Assembly: GCA_013368315.1 (NCBI GenBank)
Contig: JAACJM010000110.1
Span: 124,001-188,000, forward strand
DNA: 64,000 bases
Reading direction: 5' to 3'
Source: Tetrapyrgos nigripes
Lineage: Eukaryota > Basidiomycota > Agaricomycetes > Agaricales > Campanellaceae
Shown here: piece by piece, positions 36,922 to 49,300 of the stretch
How positions within the stretch are numbered: position 1 is the first letter of the stretch
Layout of the letters: every line of letters starts with the position of its first letter
Notes under the pieces: model-generated
What the model was told of the DNA's origin: nothing
Seen by the model: the letters and a program-made list of their open reading frames with translations, nothing else
The model's database searches: none
Translations under genes and position numbers: made by a program

Positions 36922-38924
36922 ATCAAACATTTACATAATGCTACAGAACTACGAAGAACATTCGTCTGACACACGGAAATAAACGGAGAAAGATGGGTGC
37001 AGGTGACCTTGATTGATGTTCCGAACGGTCGGGAGATCGAGCACTACACCACCACCTCTCAAACAGCAGATCAACGAATTATCAAGAAATATTGAGAATT
37101 ATACCACCAGGAGCTCTTTAAGCAGCCATGTCATTGCGCTGCAATTTGCGGAAAGGCATTATAAGAGAAGAACACTAGGGAACTGCGGAGAACGACAGGA
37201 GGGAACAAGTCACATGAATCCGTTCCCTCAGATTGCGAGGGAACGAGGTGGTCCGCGCGGACTGGTAACGGTGGGCCACTGCATCTGGAACTTGCAAAGG
37301 TGCTACATGGCACTATGTAGGTCGGCTACGCCACGTATTCGCGTATGTACCCCCCCTTCTACATAAAGCTATGTAGTGCTATGTGCTCAGTTTATCGACC
37401 ATGCGAGCTACACCGATCACCCAAGATTCTGATAGATGGACCCTGAAAGACCTTGAAAGAGACCCTGAGACAGCGTATTCACTGTCGGACCATTGTCCGC
37501 TCTTCGCTCCCTTCTTGTTCTTGCTATTTCCATAGAATTGCCACATAGAACTTATGTATTATGCATAAGTAACTAAACCTATATTATTCTAGTAACATAC
37601 AAGCGAGGATCCGGAATACATATGTAACTAAGTCTAAGTACATACAGTGGAAGAGTAGGGCTGCTAGGGAGGCTATGAGATCAGAGGAAACAACTTACTA
37701 TTCTAGAGGTTTAGCCAACTCCAAGTCTGATGAGGAAACAACATTGAAGTCAGTTGCAAAGGTGAGGATGAAACTGTTGAAGAGGCCAACTTGAAGCCAA
37801 CTTACCACATTAAGGACTTTGAGATCAGACAGTCCAGCACTCACAATTGGATTTGGGCAGGGAGGGGAATGGAGGAAGATGGTGGTGGAGGGAAAAGATG
37901 ACTTCTGCTTACCGACTGCCAGCTGGCAGCCTTTTATGTAGCCGGATGCTTACTCAATGTTTCCACCTTGAGACTGGTGCTGACGGGGAACTTCAAGTCC
38001 ATCCAAGTCCCATCGCTTGGTAAACCAACCGACTTGCGCTATTAGCTGATGCGCCACGCTCCATTAGGCATCTAAAGTCACGCTAACATCTCAGAAGCTG
38101 GGAAGCGATGTCACGGTCCAATGCTCGCATCTGAACTCTCAGGGACTTACCCCATTTGTGCTGTAAGGGCCATGTGGGTTTCTTGCGCTGCATCTACATG
38201 GTCCTACGCAGTTCTACCCGAGTACTCGAGCTACATAGCTGCGCGTAGGAAAACATGTCCTACTGTAGCCAAACAGTGGTTCCAGATGTGGAGCGCTTCC
38301 CACCAGTGTTTTCAAGAACTGCGCATAGGACCTGGTACCGGTGCCAGCTGTACCTAACTCAATCGTAAAATATATCACAAGGACCAGCCAATACACATCG
38401 TGCAGAAAGCCGACCACAAGCACTCGCTGTTTCACTAAAAATTGCGGGCAAGGCATTTCGAGAAAAAATGACATCGTCCGGAGATCTCCAATGAGATTCA
38501 AACTCCCCTCGGCTGAGGCGGCAGCTCCACTCGGTTGGACACTCCCTCTTCCTCCCTTCGGTCGGAGTCGGGGATTTTTCACTTCCCCGCTAATACACTG
38601 TCACAAAACGTCCCTCGTCGGCCCTCCACGGCTTGTATCCATATCCCTCGGAAACCCCTCTAAGTTTGATAAACTGAAGGCTTATACCATAGACTTGAGG
38701 TGTGTAAATTTTTGCGGACAATGGTAAAGATTTGAGGAAGTTTTAATTCATCGACATTTTATTTTTCACTTCCGGGGTATGGATAGTATCACTTGAGTGC
38801 AGACGCGCTGTGGCTCAGTTATTACAGTCATCATTGTCAATTTATACAGATACAACTACTAAATTACATTATTTACAGATTCTAACACTTTTTATGGGTC
38901 CTACCCTCCAAAAAACTTTTTCTC
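36922..38924. other. Region without recognisable genes
   Basis: Open frames here (37013-37366, 38121-38357, 38214-38582 minus, 38341-38727) show no family resemblance and no convincing splice pattern. A TTTTTCACTTCC motif occurs near 38576 and 38766. The inverse of the second (CTATCCATACCCCGGAAGTGAAAA) resembles about 27536-27580, so remnants of a shared transposon end are possible. Confidence 0.4.
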
Positions 38925-39065
38925 TATGTGGACCTGGGCCGACCCCGGACCGGCCCTCTTGACCCAGGTCCGCAGGTCCAGCGAGAGGGTGGACCGACCC
39001 TGTAGGTCCGGGCCAAGGGCCAGAGAATTTTGGCTGGACCTGACCCGAACCGGACCTCGGCAACA
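38925..39065. repeat. GGTCC/GGACC-rich repeat
   Basis: Dense run of GACC, GGTCC and GGACC words (GGACCTGGGCCGACCCC, then GGTCCGCAGGTCCAGCG). It resembles the tract at 27240-27365 and less closely 1070-1115. Probably a terminal or subterminal part of a repeat family; no gene. Confidence 0.5.
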
Positions 39066-39326
39066 CTGGGTCTTTGGGTGAGCCAGTTTGTTATGGAAAT
39101 GTTGGGTTTTGCGCTGGTTCGCTTTACAAGTCTTCTCGCCGACGTGGAGGTCCAGGTTGACTTGACTGCAGGCTGTTCCTACTAGTATATCTTCGTGACA
39201 CTGTGGTTTCGAGGCTAGGTTCCGATCGAGTGCCGTTAGAGAGTATGGTATTCCTCGATAGTACTTGTTGTAGATTAGGATCGCAAAAGTAACCTCACCA
39301 AAAATCCCAGAAATTCCATTGACATA

Positions 39327-39700
39327 CAGCTTCCAGCAACCTTTGAATACGACGAGAGCGCAAAATTTGGAGAGACTTCAAAAAGCAACGCCTCGGGTTC
39401 CGGAAATACCCGGCTCTCATCTCTTCATTGTCGACTTTACTCTTCGCTTCCTTGATTTTCCTCTTCTCCTCTTCCAGCCCCTGCAAGAAATGCTATCATC
39501 AAAGTACGGAACTGGATCACAGACAAGCCTTTTGGTTTGGGGATGGCTTGATCGTATGAGGAGCTGGCAAGTCTCAAGAGCATACGGTTTCTGTCGCAAA
39601 AAGCTGCAGTGCGAGAATGGATTGGAGACCAGCATTCGGTACGGAAGTGCGTAGGAGAGAGCTAGTATGACAGGATTTTAGGCTTCGAGGAGCTGGCAAG
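39327..39700. repeat. Diverged copy of a repeat also present at 44240-45095
   Basis: 39330-39480 resembles 44928-45090 (CTTCCAGCA, TTTGA, GCGCAAAA, then TCTCTTC...CATTGTCGAC). 39485-39700 resembles 44300-44560 (GCTA-CATCAAA, AACTGGATC, CAGACAA, GCAAAAAG-TGCAGTGCGAG). Identity is moderate with indels. No coding role was identified, and the open frames here do not match between the copies. Confidence 0.55.
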
Positions 39701-41362
39701 GGTATGGGAGGATCCGGGATAGTGAAACGTCACAGATTATCTGTTACGGTTTTCCCCAAAATGTAATGAGGTATCCTTCTCAACCCTCGGTGCTTTTCAG
39801 CTCAAGGTCTCGCATGGATATACGTCTAATTACTTTGCTTTCCCCTTTTCCGTCTTGCGTCTCAAAGTGCCCATATACGGTTGTCACCAATGTTTCATTC
39901 CGTCCAACTGTCGATGATGAAATCAAAATAACGAATATGTCTTCCAGTCTTCTCTTTGACAGTTACTCGTACTTATTCAGTGCTATCTTCAGTGCCAGTG
40001 GTCTCACCTGCCAAATCACTCTTGCAACATACGCCGTCCTAGAGGTACCCTTTCCGATGTCTCCGAATTCGACCCTGGCTCAGCAGCGGCACTCTAACCT
40101 CTGACTCCTCCTTACCGGACTACTACATTTCTTTCCTAAAGGAGTCGGAGGATGCGTCTTCAATCTGCAACTACGGCTTCGTCTACATTGTGAAAATGCC
40201 AGCCGTAATACGCACCCTTCGCGAACGCGCTCACTGTCACTCCTGTCAGCGTCCGCTTCCCAGAAATAACAAGGTCAGACTCACCGCATGTATTGTACAG
40301 AATGCTATCGTCACCTACCTGCGGCTGACGACGCCCAGATGACCTTTGGGAACCCCCGCAACATCACAGCAAAATCCAACATGTCCCAGACTCTCTATTT
40401 ACATTCCCAGAAGAAAGTTAAAATGTAAAAGCTGCACCATAAACCACGGCACCAGTTTCTTCCGCGAGGGGGACCTTGGAATACGACGAATGCTACGTAT
40501 GTCGAAAACTGCCAAGGTAATGTCCATGTTGCAACTTTGCCTCGGAGAACGATGTCGGAAAGGATCCTAGTAGCCGCCGCCCATAGGTGTCAGAAGAAGT
40601 GCCCAAGTTGTGGAAAGGCTAAATGATATAAGCATTATCAAGTTTCCGTTCGTATCCAGAAGGAAATGCTAACTCACGGCCACACTCTTGCTATTGTGCC
40701 CAAACTCACGATAAGCTGTGATGTGCCATGTCTCGAACAGCGGACTGTCCAAGGTGCGCAAAGGTTTAATGCTGCAAAACTGGCTGGTGAGTGAAAAACA
40801 CGGCCTTCAACTCTTCCGGTTCCAATCCACCTTCCAAGAAAACAACCGGTCATGAAGTGACAGAAGCCGAATGTCGTGATGAAACCGGGAAGATTGACCA
40901 AAGGATTAACGTTACTTGCACTGCTGCCAAGTCAAAACGACGATGCAACACCAGGGTCCAGACCCCGATCCACCCGTTAAGCTTTAAGGACTGATCACTG
41001 TTCTCCGCAACAAGAAGAGTCAAGACACAGACAATCACACCTTCTATTGCTACTTATCATTCAATTTCACGAAGTTTACGTTTTTCAGTCAACAGGGAAA
41101 CGATCTATTTCAAACACGTTAAAAGTCTAATCTCTCTCAACAAGGCTTTTCTGATGCTGTCGAGTCGTCGATTATGTACGCCAACATTTCTCAGCTCACC
41201 GCTTTAGATCTTGGGGACGAGTTATATCATTTCCATATTTGGTATATCTTGGCACTTGAAGTTGCGCTTACGAACAGTTCCTGTCGTTAGGCCCTAAAAT
41301 ATTTTTTTCCGACCCCTATGTCTCTACAGCTGTATTGCGTTCTCCTTGCTTAGATCAACGGT
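39701..41362. other. No supportable gene; possible Cys-rich finger remnant
   Basis: Around 40195-40340 two frames contain CHSCQRPLP with KVRLTAC and, one frame over, YCTECYRHLPAADDAQ. This looks like a decayed zinc-ribbon exon with a frameshift, family unknown. The rest shows nothing recognisable. Confidence 0.3.
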
Positions 41363-41971
41363 GTGCTCGGATGGTCTGCAAGAATGATGACCGAGGTGCT
41401 CACAAAGCGTCTCCAGAAGACTGCAAGTAGTCATGAACCGGAGCTTGTGCTGGTGAAAGGTGCAAAGACCCGAAATCTATGGCAAACTAAGGGTCACTAT
41501 AGCTTTCTGCATTCACGTTTTCTATGGTTCACTTTTTTTGTTTTATACAGGTCTTGTGAATAGCACTATTGAGACCGTCGTCGGTCGACATGTCACATCC
41601 AATGGTTGTGCCTGATCAGATCTTCCCCTTGCTGTCCTCGTCGAGATCCCGACGTACGCGTGGCAGGACCTACGCTCGGCGATCCAGGGCTTTCCTGAAG
41701 GCGTATCCATCGTTCCCATTGCCGTGTATAAGTGTGTTTTTGACTTGAAGGGCCAACCATGCAGCCGAATATCTTTACGACTGGCATGTGCTGTCCCTGT
41801 TCACAAATCGCAGGGATTTACGATAATGAAAGCGCAGGTTGGGCTGGGAAGGAAGGAATTCTACGCTGGTTTGACGTTTGTTGTGTTGTCGAGTCACCGA
41901 TATTAAACGGTCTGATGATTGTGGACAAATGGTTCAACTGTTCCCGGGATCGGCGGTGTTACTTGGAATGA
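41363..41971 (+). pseudogene. Pif1-like helicase C-terminal fragment
   Basis: Pieces in order: KGAKTRNLWQTK near 41457, then LVNSTIETVVGRH near 41553, LAVLVEIPTYAWQDL near 41625, LACAVPVHKSQGFTIMKAQV near 41783 and GLGRKEFYAGLTFVV near 41845. This order (strand-annealing region, then the helicase motif with HKSQG, then the motif VI area) is that of the C-terminal part of Pif1/RRM3-type helicases. Frame changes, a stop near 41613 and loss of the Walker motifs mark it as a remnant, most likely from a Helitron or a Helitron-derived gene. Confidence 0.65.
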
Positions 41972-42517
41972 GCGAAGAGTAGATTTCATTAGACATTACA
42001 ATGTATCTCCTTGAATGAATGTCGCAAGACCTCTACCACTTTGATAGAAGAGTGAACTCTTGCTGCTCGGATTTTGAAGCGAGCAACCCAGTGTATACTA
42101 CATTTTACTTGGTTGAGATACGAGGTAACAACTTGCAGACTGGTATGTTTCCGAAGCCAGAATCGCTTTACGCAGCGTAGATAGACGAACCGTAGGGATA
42201 AGGGCGTCATCAGTAACCTCGATGACATTAACAGAGACAGAGACATTGTCATCGGGGACATGTGGATGCCCATTCTTAGCTCATTCAGTGCGTTCAACGA
42301 GCGGAGACACATAGAACATAATTCAAACAGTGACTAACCAGACTATTCCACAGAGCATTTTTCAGCGGTGATAGAGGACCTTGTTCAGGAGAACCGGAGC
42401 TGTCACGCGTCATCCTGCCTAGGTGTCACGCGTGACGCGCCTTGGCAAACACTTGGTCGAAACATTCATCTATCTATCTACAGTGTACGACCTCGTATCA
42501 CTGCAGACCTAGTGTGG

Positions 42518-42526
42518 TATAAAAGG
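42518..42526 (+). promoter_or_regulatory. TATA box of the hydrolase gene
   Basis: GTATAAAAGG lies about 45 bp upstream of the ATG at 42567, fitting a TATA element with a short 5' leader. No other candidate is nearby. Confidence 0.55.
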
Positions 42527-42566
42527 TGAGTCTCAAAATTATTATACGATACCCACATACTCAAGT

Positions 42567-43930
42567 ATGGTCTTCCAGGTCTTATCCTCTCTACTCCTTG
42601 CCTTGACTGCGGCCCGTGCATCCTCAGCCCTACTTCCGCGAGTCGATGTCCCAGCGCCGTTCAATTCCTCCTTGTTCAAGGACTTCAATGTCTCTAGAGG
42701 CCTGAATTATCATTACTACGCAGTTCCAGCAGATACTGGAAAACCCACCCTCCTCTTTCTCCATGGCTTCCCTTCCACTTCGTATGACTGGCGTCACCAG
42801 GTTGCCTTTTTCCAAGATAAAGGATATGGTCTCCTTGTACCTGATATGTTGGGTTATGGAGGCACCTCGAAACCGTTGGACCCTCAGCTTTACGTTTCCA
42901 GTTTGATTACGAAGGATATCATTGATATCTTGGATGCTGAGAGTATCGAGCAGGTAGTTGTGATAGGCCATGATTGGTGAGAGTTACTCCTGGAGCATTG
43001 CCCAAGCCTATTACTGACGAGGCCCGGGTCACTCGCGGTTTACAGGGGCTCAAAAATTGCCAGTCGTCTCGCCAATTATTTCCCGGAGCGGTTCCTTGCC
43101 TACGCTTTTCTGGTTGTTGGATACACCACTCCTGATTTCTTCGCAACCCCCTTCGAAGAGAAACTCAGGCTGGTGAGTAGTTATATAATCTTCTCAGTGG
43201 GCCCCAGTTTTTATATCCTTGCATTGACACCCGTACGTTTAGGACAAGTTAGTACTCGGCTATCAGAGATTTGCATACTGGGATTTCATGGCCTCTGAAG
43301 GCGCAGATCAATTCATTTTGGACCATTTGGATTCATTTTGGAACGTAACTTACACGAACGACACCACTCATTCGATCACGGCTGATCCATTGGCAGTCTT
43401 GGCAGCGTTCAACAGTACCGAGGCTACACCAGCAGACTATATTACACCTGAGGTGAGTTTTCAGTGTAATGGTTCCGCTTACTAGTACTAACTGCGACTT
43501 CTATTTCTACGTAGGAACGAGCTATTCAACTGGAAGCCATCCGCCAAGGTGGTATAGCCGCTCCTCTTAACTGGTACAAGATTGCGCGTGGTACCCTTGA
43601 AATGCAGGACGATAAAGGTACAAATTCCTCTCTGATTTCTCTGTTACAATGACATGAAGATAGTAATCCTCTCTTCCAGGTATTCCCCAAGAAAATGCAC
43701 TCATTTGCAGTCCAATTTTCTTTGGTGCTGCTTTGCGAGACTACATTACAGGCAGTGCTCCAATCTTCTTGGCAGGAGCTCTTGTGGCGAGTAACAGCAC
43801 GGCGACTATCCGAGAGTATAATTCGGATCATTGGCTGCAACAGGCGCTCCCGGATCAGGTCAATGGCGATCTGCTCGAGTGGATTGAGGGTTTGGATCTG
43901 GATCTGGGAGGTGTTTATCAATACCATTAG
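42567..43930 (+). CDS. Secreted epoxide-hydrolase-like alpha/beta hydrolase
   Basis: Five exons (42567-42976, 43046-43172, 43243-43452, 43515-43617, 43680-43930) splice in frame to 366 residues. The first 20 or so residues form a signal peptide (MVFQVLSSLLLALTAARASS), so the product probably enters the secretory pathway. FLHGFPSTSYDWR supplies the oxyanion-hole HGFP motif. GHDWGS, spanning the first intron, carries Asp136 at the nucleophile position, as in soluble epoxide hydrolases and haloalkane dehalogenases rather than the Ser of esterases. Near the C-terminus SDHWLQQALPDQVN fits the catalytic His. Several N-x-S/T sites suit a glycoprotein. The substrate is not predictable; epoxide hydrolysis is the best family guess. 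Intact and apparently host-derived. Confidence 0.9.
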
Positions 43931-45100
43931 TTGTCTGCGTTTTTGACGCGTTTCACACCCCCGTTGCAAGCCCTCCTGCAACCTTACGAAACGGCCTCCC
44001 GGTCTGACCGCCCTTTGCAGGCCTTCGTTGCTCACCTCTTCCTCAGTTTAGAAAAGTACTTTTTACGAGTCTGTATTGTGTAAATTTTGTATATCTTATC
44101 GTCTCTTTCCTTGCAAGTCCTCAAAAATGAAAAATGATCAATTAACGAAGAGAGAGAGTACACACACTTGTATATCGCCGATAGAGGGAAAATTATTATT
44201 TTTTCCATAATTGATATTGAGAGCACTTGGTGAACGCAAAAAGACCAAAGTTCTTCCAACTCTCTTCTGTCATTATCCACGTCTTTATCCCCTTGACATC
44301 CTCCCACAAGCAACGCTACCATCAAAATGCAAAACTGGATCTCAGACAAACTTTTGACCCGGGGAGACCGTGGCAGAGGTGTGGAACGGGCATGATCATA
44401 TGTTTTGAGGGACTGGCAAGAACATATGCTCGTACACTGTCTCTGAGTCGCAAAAAGGTGCAGTGCGAGGACGGATTTGAGTCCAGCGTCTCGTACGGGA
44501 ACCATAGGAGAGATTGAGAATGACAGGGTTGGATGTCTTTAGGGACTGGCCAGGATGCAGATTAGGTGCGATTTCTTCAAAATGTGATGAGGCGCTCCTC
44601 TGACTGTCAGTGCCTTTCAGATCTTGATTTCTAAAGACTTGGATACACAAATACATATATTCGCGTTCTTGTCCTGCATGATCTCCAAGTCCAGTTTCGA
44701 GTCAAGAACACTGCGTAGTGTCTCATTTACGTCAAACTGACGATTACTTATTACCTCGAGACGAGTACGTCGTTAGGATTTTCCTCTGGCAGGTACTCAT
44801 GCTGATACAATGCTATGATTCAGTGCAGTACCAACGATTCCGTCTCCATTCGACAGAGGCCTGTATGGTTCACATTGCAACAAGCTTCATTTCGACACCG
44901 CCAACGCTGAGAGCCTGCAAGCAGCTTCCAGCAGTCTTTGAGTACAATGACTGCGCAAAACTTGGACAGTCCAAAAAGTAATGCCTCGAGTTCAGGAAAT
45001 CCCATTACCCATGACATTACCCAGCTCTCTTCTCGGGCCGCCCTCTTCATTGTCGACATCGATGTCTTTACTTTTCGTTTCCTTAATTTTCATCTCTGAC
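43931..45100. repeat. Diverged repeat region downstream of the hydrolase
   Basis: 44240-44300 and 44940-45090 resemble each other and 39410-39485; 44300-44560 resembles 39485-39700. The area thus holds one and a half copies of a roughly 650-bp unit also found five kilobases upstream. No gene is called; open frames on both strands are short and unrelated between copies. Confidence 0.5.
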
Positions 45101-45642
45101 GTCCGTTTCGACCTGCAATTCGGAACCAATGTTGTTGGCCACTTTCTACTCATCCGCCTTCTGCTTCAACCCTGTTTGATCGAGGGCGCGTCGTTTCAGG
45201 AAGAACCTTCCAGGATTATACATACCTCTTCTTCTGCTCAGTTGTTCGTTGATACGATCGACTTCAATACCCTGCGTGATGGACCAGCAAGAAAGAGAAT
45301 GGGATCCGGGAAATTGTACATGCAAAGCAAGTTTTTATGTTCTCTTCTTCGTGAAGCCGAGCTTAACACTGATTTGCTTTCTCGTGTAGGCCAACATGGT
45401 TCTGTCCAACGAATTCGCGCGGGCGGCCCCCACTTTGGCGATCAAGGAATTCGTTCACACGGCCTGAATCCAGGGAATCTCAAAACCGACCTTCAACGTA
45501 CTATTCCTGGTGCATTTATGGTGTTCACCATGTTTTTCGTATGTCTAGCGGTCCATCAGGTCTATTATGCTTGAAATTAACTGCGATTGGTAGGGATCCC
45601 GGATGGCTCTTTTCGCCTGCACCCACGGGAGCCCTTATGTAA
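45101..45642 (+). pseudogene. Short-chain dehydrogenase/reductase (SDR) fragment
   Basis: The reading FDLQFGTNVVGHFLLIRLLL is the conserved SDR helix after the NNAG region. IIHTSSSAQLFV holds the catalytic Ser area, and GSGKLYMQSK corresponds to the Y-x3-K active site (Tyr and Lys present). A GT-AG intron (about 45329-45390) leads to ANMVLSNEFAR. A single-base slip in a CCCCC run is then needed to reach GDQGIRSHGLNPGNLKTDLQ, and a further intron leads to LFSPAPTGALM and a stop at 45642. The N-terminal Rossmann nucleotide-binding motif (TGxxxGIG) is missing and the C-terminus is short. A truncated pseudogene of a fungal retinol-dehydrogenase-like SDR. Confidence 0.75.
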
Positions 45643-45737
45643 ATATAGCTTACGTTTACGACACGATCACATGTAGTCACACCTACTATATCTAGCGTAG
45701 TCACATCACTTGTTACGAGTTACGAGGCCTCTTAAAG

Positions 45738-45845
45738 GCCGAGTTAACTTATGTCGACCTCAAAAATTTTACCAGACCTCAAACTCCCACCCCTTTTTGT
45801 TGCCACAGCTGGTCTTTGCCCTTCCCGACAACCGGAGTGTCCAGA
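45738..45845. repeat. Short repeat left of copia-A, also at 53139-53235
   Basis: GTTAACTTATGTCGACCT, ATTTTACCA, ACCTCAAACTCCCACCCC and GTCTTTGCCCTTCCC occur in the same order and orientation on both sides of the young copia-A element. Confidence 0.7.
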
Positions 45846-45895
45846 CTTGGTCTGGACCAGATCCAAGGACCGTTGACATCAATAACCATGACATC

Positions 45896-46264
45896 TGTTA
45901 AGCAGGCATGGTACGGCTTGTACACTACTAAACGCAGTGGTAACTACGCTACTTACCTGGGGATAAAAGATAGCTTGTTAGGCTTGTTAGAGGCTTGTTA
46001 GAGCGATGTGGGTTAAGTATAAAACTTGTTATTTGGAGGACTATCTACAAGTCCTTATATACCTTTTAGGAGGTACAGATACATGTAAACTAATACTAGA
46101 GTAACAATAAGATTCTATTGTACTGGATAGAACAATGCTGGTTTCGTACACTATTGTAGTACTACACTTTATTGTCTATATAATCTTATTGTTCTATATA
46201 TAACTACTACTATTGTTCTACATAGAATACGTTGATGGCTGCAACTGAATGCGCCAATTCAACA
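45896..46264 (-). repeat. 3' LTR of the young copia-A copy
   Basis: 369 bp, TGTTAAGC...TTCAACA on the plus strand. The polypurine tract AGCAAGGGGGAG (46265-46276, read on minus) abuts it. Confidence 0.97.
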
Positions 46265-46370
46265 CTCCCCCTTGCTAAGCAGCACGGTAGTGCGTGTAAG
46301 CATAGGTAGGCGCTGTAAGCAGCCATGGAAGGAAGGGATCCAGTACCTCGACGTTTTCAATGCAATTTCT

Positions 46371-49300
46371 TCAATTATAAAACTGAAGTCCTAATTGTTT
46401 CCTGAACTTCTCAAACTTTACTCGATCAAGAGCTTTAGTGAGTAGATCTGCAGGGTTATTACTTCCTTCAATGAAGAATAACTTGACTGTCTCGTCGATG
46501 ACTTTTTCTCGAACAAAATGATATCGAATATCAATGTGCTTCGTTCGCTTATCCGTGACAGGGTTTGATGCAATAAAAATTGATCCCTGATTGTCACCGT
46601 AAATTGGAATAGCGTGAAGGGGATATTCGATTTCACTGAGAAGAGTCTTGAACCAGCAGACTTGTCGACTGCAGTCACTAAGTGCCATGTATTCAGCTTC
46701 AGTCGAAGATAGAGCAACTGTCTTTTGTTGTCTAGACGTCCAGCTAAATGGTGCTTGGGCTAATTGTAGAAAGAAGCCAGTTTGAGATTTGCGAGTTCCA
46801 GGATCTGATCCCCAATCGGAGTCTGTATAGGCTGATAAGCCTTCTCCCCCTCGACCGTTGTACACAAGAGCATATTTTCTAGTGCCAACAAGATAACGGC
46901 AAATGTCTTTCGCCTTATTGTAGTGTTCTTGTGAGGGGTTTGCAGCAAATTGCGCAAGTTTTGTGACAGCAAAGGAAATATCAGGACGTGTTCCTAACAT
47001 TAAGTAGAGTAAGGATCCGATTATCTCCTGATAACTTTGACGAAGAGTATAATTGACAGGAGTGTTTTCTGGAAGAGGAAGAGGGTGATAATTGCCAGGT
47101 AATGGGGTAGCAGAAGCTTTCGCGTTTTGCATTCCATAAGTCTCTAGGATTTTATCCAGATAAGTGCACTGGTCTAAAGAGACCTTGCTGCCTTTCCTAG
47201 TAATTCTCATTCTAAGGAACTCTTTGGCATCGCCTAGATCCCTACATTCCCATCTCTTCATAAAGTCTCCTTTGAGTCGTAAGACTAAGGTTTTGTTAGC
47301 TCCACAGAATAGAGCGTCATCCACATAGACCACGGCAATGACGATAGAATTTTTGATAAGATTTTTGTTGGCGTCATAGCGTTTGTGAATGAAGATTCCG
47401 GCGTCGGAAATGATTCGTTTAAAACCAAGTTCCGCCATGGACTTATCAAGACTTTTCCACCACGCAAGTCCTGCTTGTTTGAGTCCATAAAGAGCACGAA
47501 GAAGCCGGACGACTTTATGCTCTTGTCCTTTTACTTTAAAGGCTTCCGGTTGTTCCATATAGATTTCTTCATCGAGTAAGCCATATAAATAGGCTGATCG
47601 GACATCGACACTGGACACGTGCCAACCCTTAAGTGCAGCTAAAGCGAAGATTAAGCGCACAGTCTCGAATCGAACAACAGGCGAATATATTTGATCAAAG
47701 TCTATGCCTTCGACCTGTGAAAAACCTTTTGCAACGAGTCTTGCCTTTTTACGACCATCAGTTTTGATGTCAAAGACCCATCGGTTTTTGATAACTTTCC
47801 TATCTTTAGGTCTTTCGACCAATTCATAGGTGTCGCGCTTGCGAAGAGCCTCTAGTTCTTCGCGGCAAGCGACTTTCCATTCCTCTTGCTCAGCTATAGG
47901 TAAGCGAGCAATATCTTTGAATGTCCATTCGCGAATATTACGAACATTCGGTTGATTCCCATCATTCTTCGAAGTAACTTTCTGAATAAGCAAGTGGGAA
48001 TCGATTTCTCCAGGAGCAATTGCCTGCATAAGCAAGAAATTTATAGATACTCCCCCTTCACGGCATGGTTCTGCCATTTCTTCTGATTCAGGGCATGCAG
48101 AGTCATCACTCTCGGCTTGCTGCTCCCCCTGGGGTGCGCTTCCGGATGCAGAACTAGGTCCGGGAACCTGTTGCTCTGCAGCTTGCTGACGTCGGTTTTC
48201 TCTCCGAGCGTCTCTCTCTGCTTTAGCTTTTGCTTCCGCTCTTTTATCAGCCGCGATTTGAGGTTCAAGATCGCGTTCAACTTCTACAGGGTGTTTATCC
48301 CCGTATCGTTTGGGTACAGTACCAGTGCGCTCGCTTCGACGTGTTGGTTCTGTTGGTGGCCGTCTTTGTCTAGGAGCTCTGGGCTTTCGAGGTGCCTGAG
48401 GAGGTGGTGTCTCCACTGGCGGCGGTGTTACCGTTCTTCTAGGCTCAGAGTCACTATCCGGAGACAAAGGCGGTGGATCCTGTTCAGGTTCGTCGTCACG
48501 AAGCTGATCAGGTCTCCTTGTTGAAGGGATGCGAGGAGGACGATGATGAAAATCTTCATCATCATCGTCTGGGATTAGTTGTGGTAGAGGAGTGTCATCG
48601 CCGTGCGATGACTCGATAGGTAGTTGTTTTGAATTACGAGATTGAGTTTTACATCGAGGAAAGAAGTCTTCCTCAAACATGGCTTGCGGGGATGTAAATT
48701 CCACATTGTTTGTACACATGAAAAGATTACCACGTTCTCCTGGTGCTACACCAAGATACGTCATGAGTGCTGACTTGGAAGCGAGTTTGTTCTTTCGAGT
48801 TTCCTCGGGTTTAAAGACATAAGCTCCACAGCCAAAAACTCGTAAGTGATCGATACATGGTTTTTCTTTTTCAAGCATTTCAAATGGAGTTATCCATTTG
48901 TGTCGTCGTAAGGGAGTACGTCGATAGACATACAATCCATGACGAACAGCATATTCCCACCAAGATTCAGGTAGACATGCTAGCTTCATCATTGCCAATG
49001 ATTTATCCATTAGGGTGCGTATAAAGCGCTCCGCTCGACCATTCTGTTGATGAATGTATGGTGCACTGTTAAGGATTTTAACACCTTTTTCGAGTAACAT
49101 TTCTCGGTAGGTGCCTTTAATGAATTCACCACCCATATCAGACATCCACTGTTCGACTTTCGTCTTATATTGTGTTTCTACCATCGCAAGGAACTGGCGA
49201 GTGGCAGTTAGTGGTTGTTTTTTGTCTTTAAGAAAACGTATCCAAGCATCTGAAGTGTAATCATCAAAGAAGACGATTATGTACTTGTACTTGTGGTAGG

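Noticed and set aside
42012..42312. 107-codon minus-strand open frame upstream of the hydrolase
   Set aside because: No family resemblance, no splice support, and it lies in the decayed region after the Pif1 remnant.
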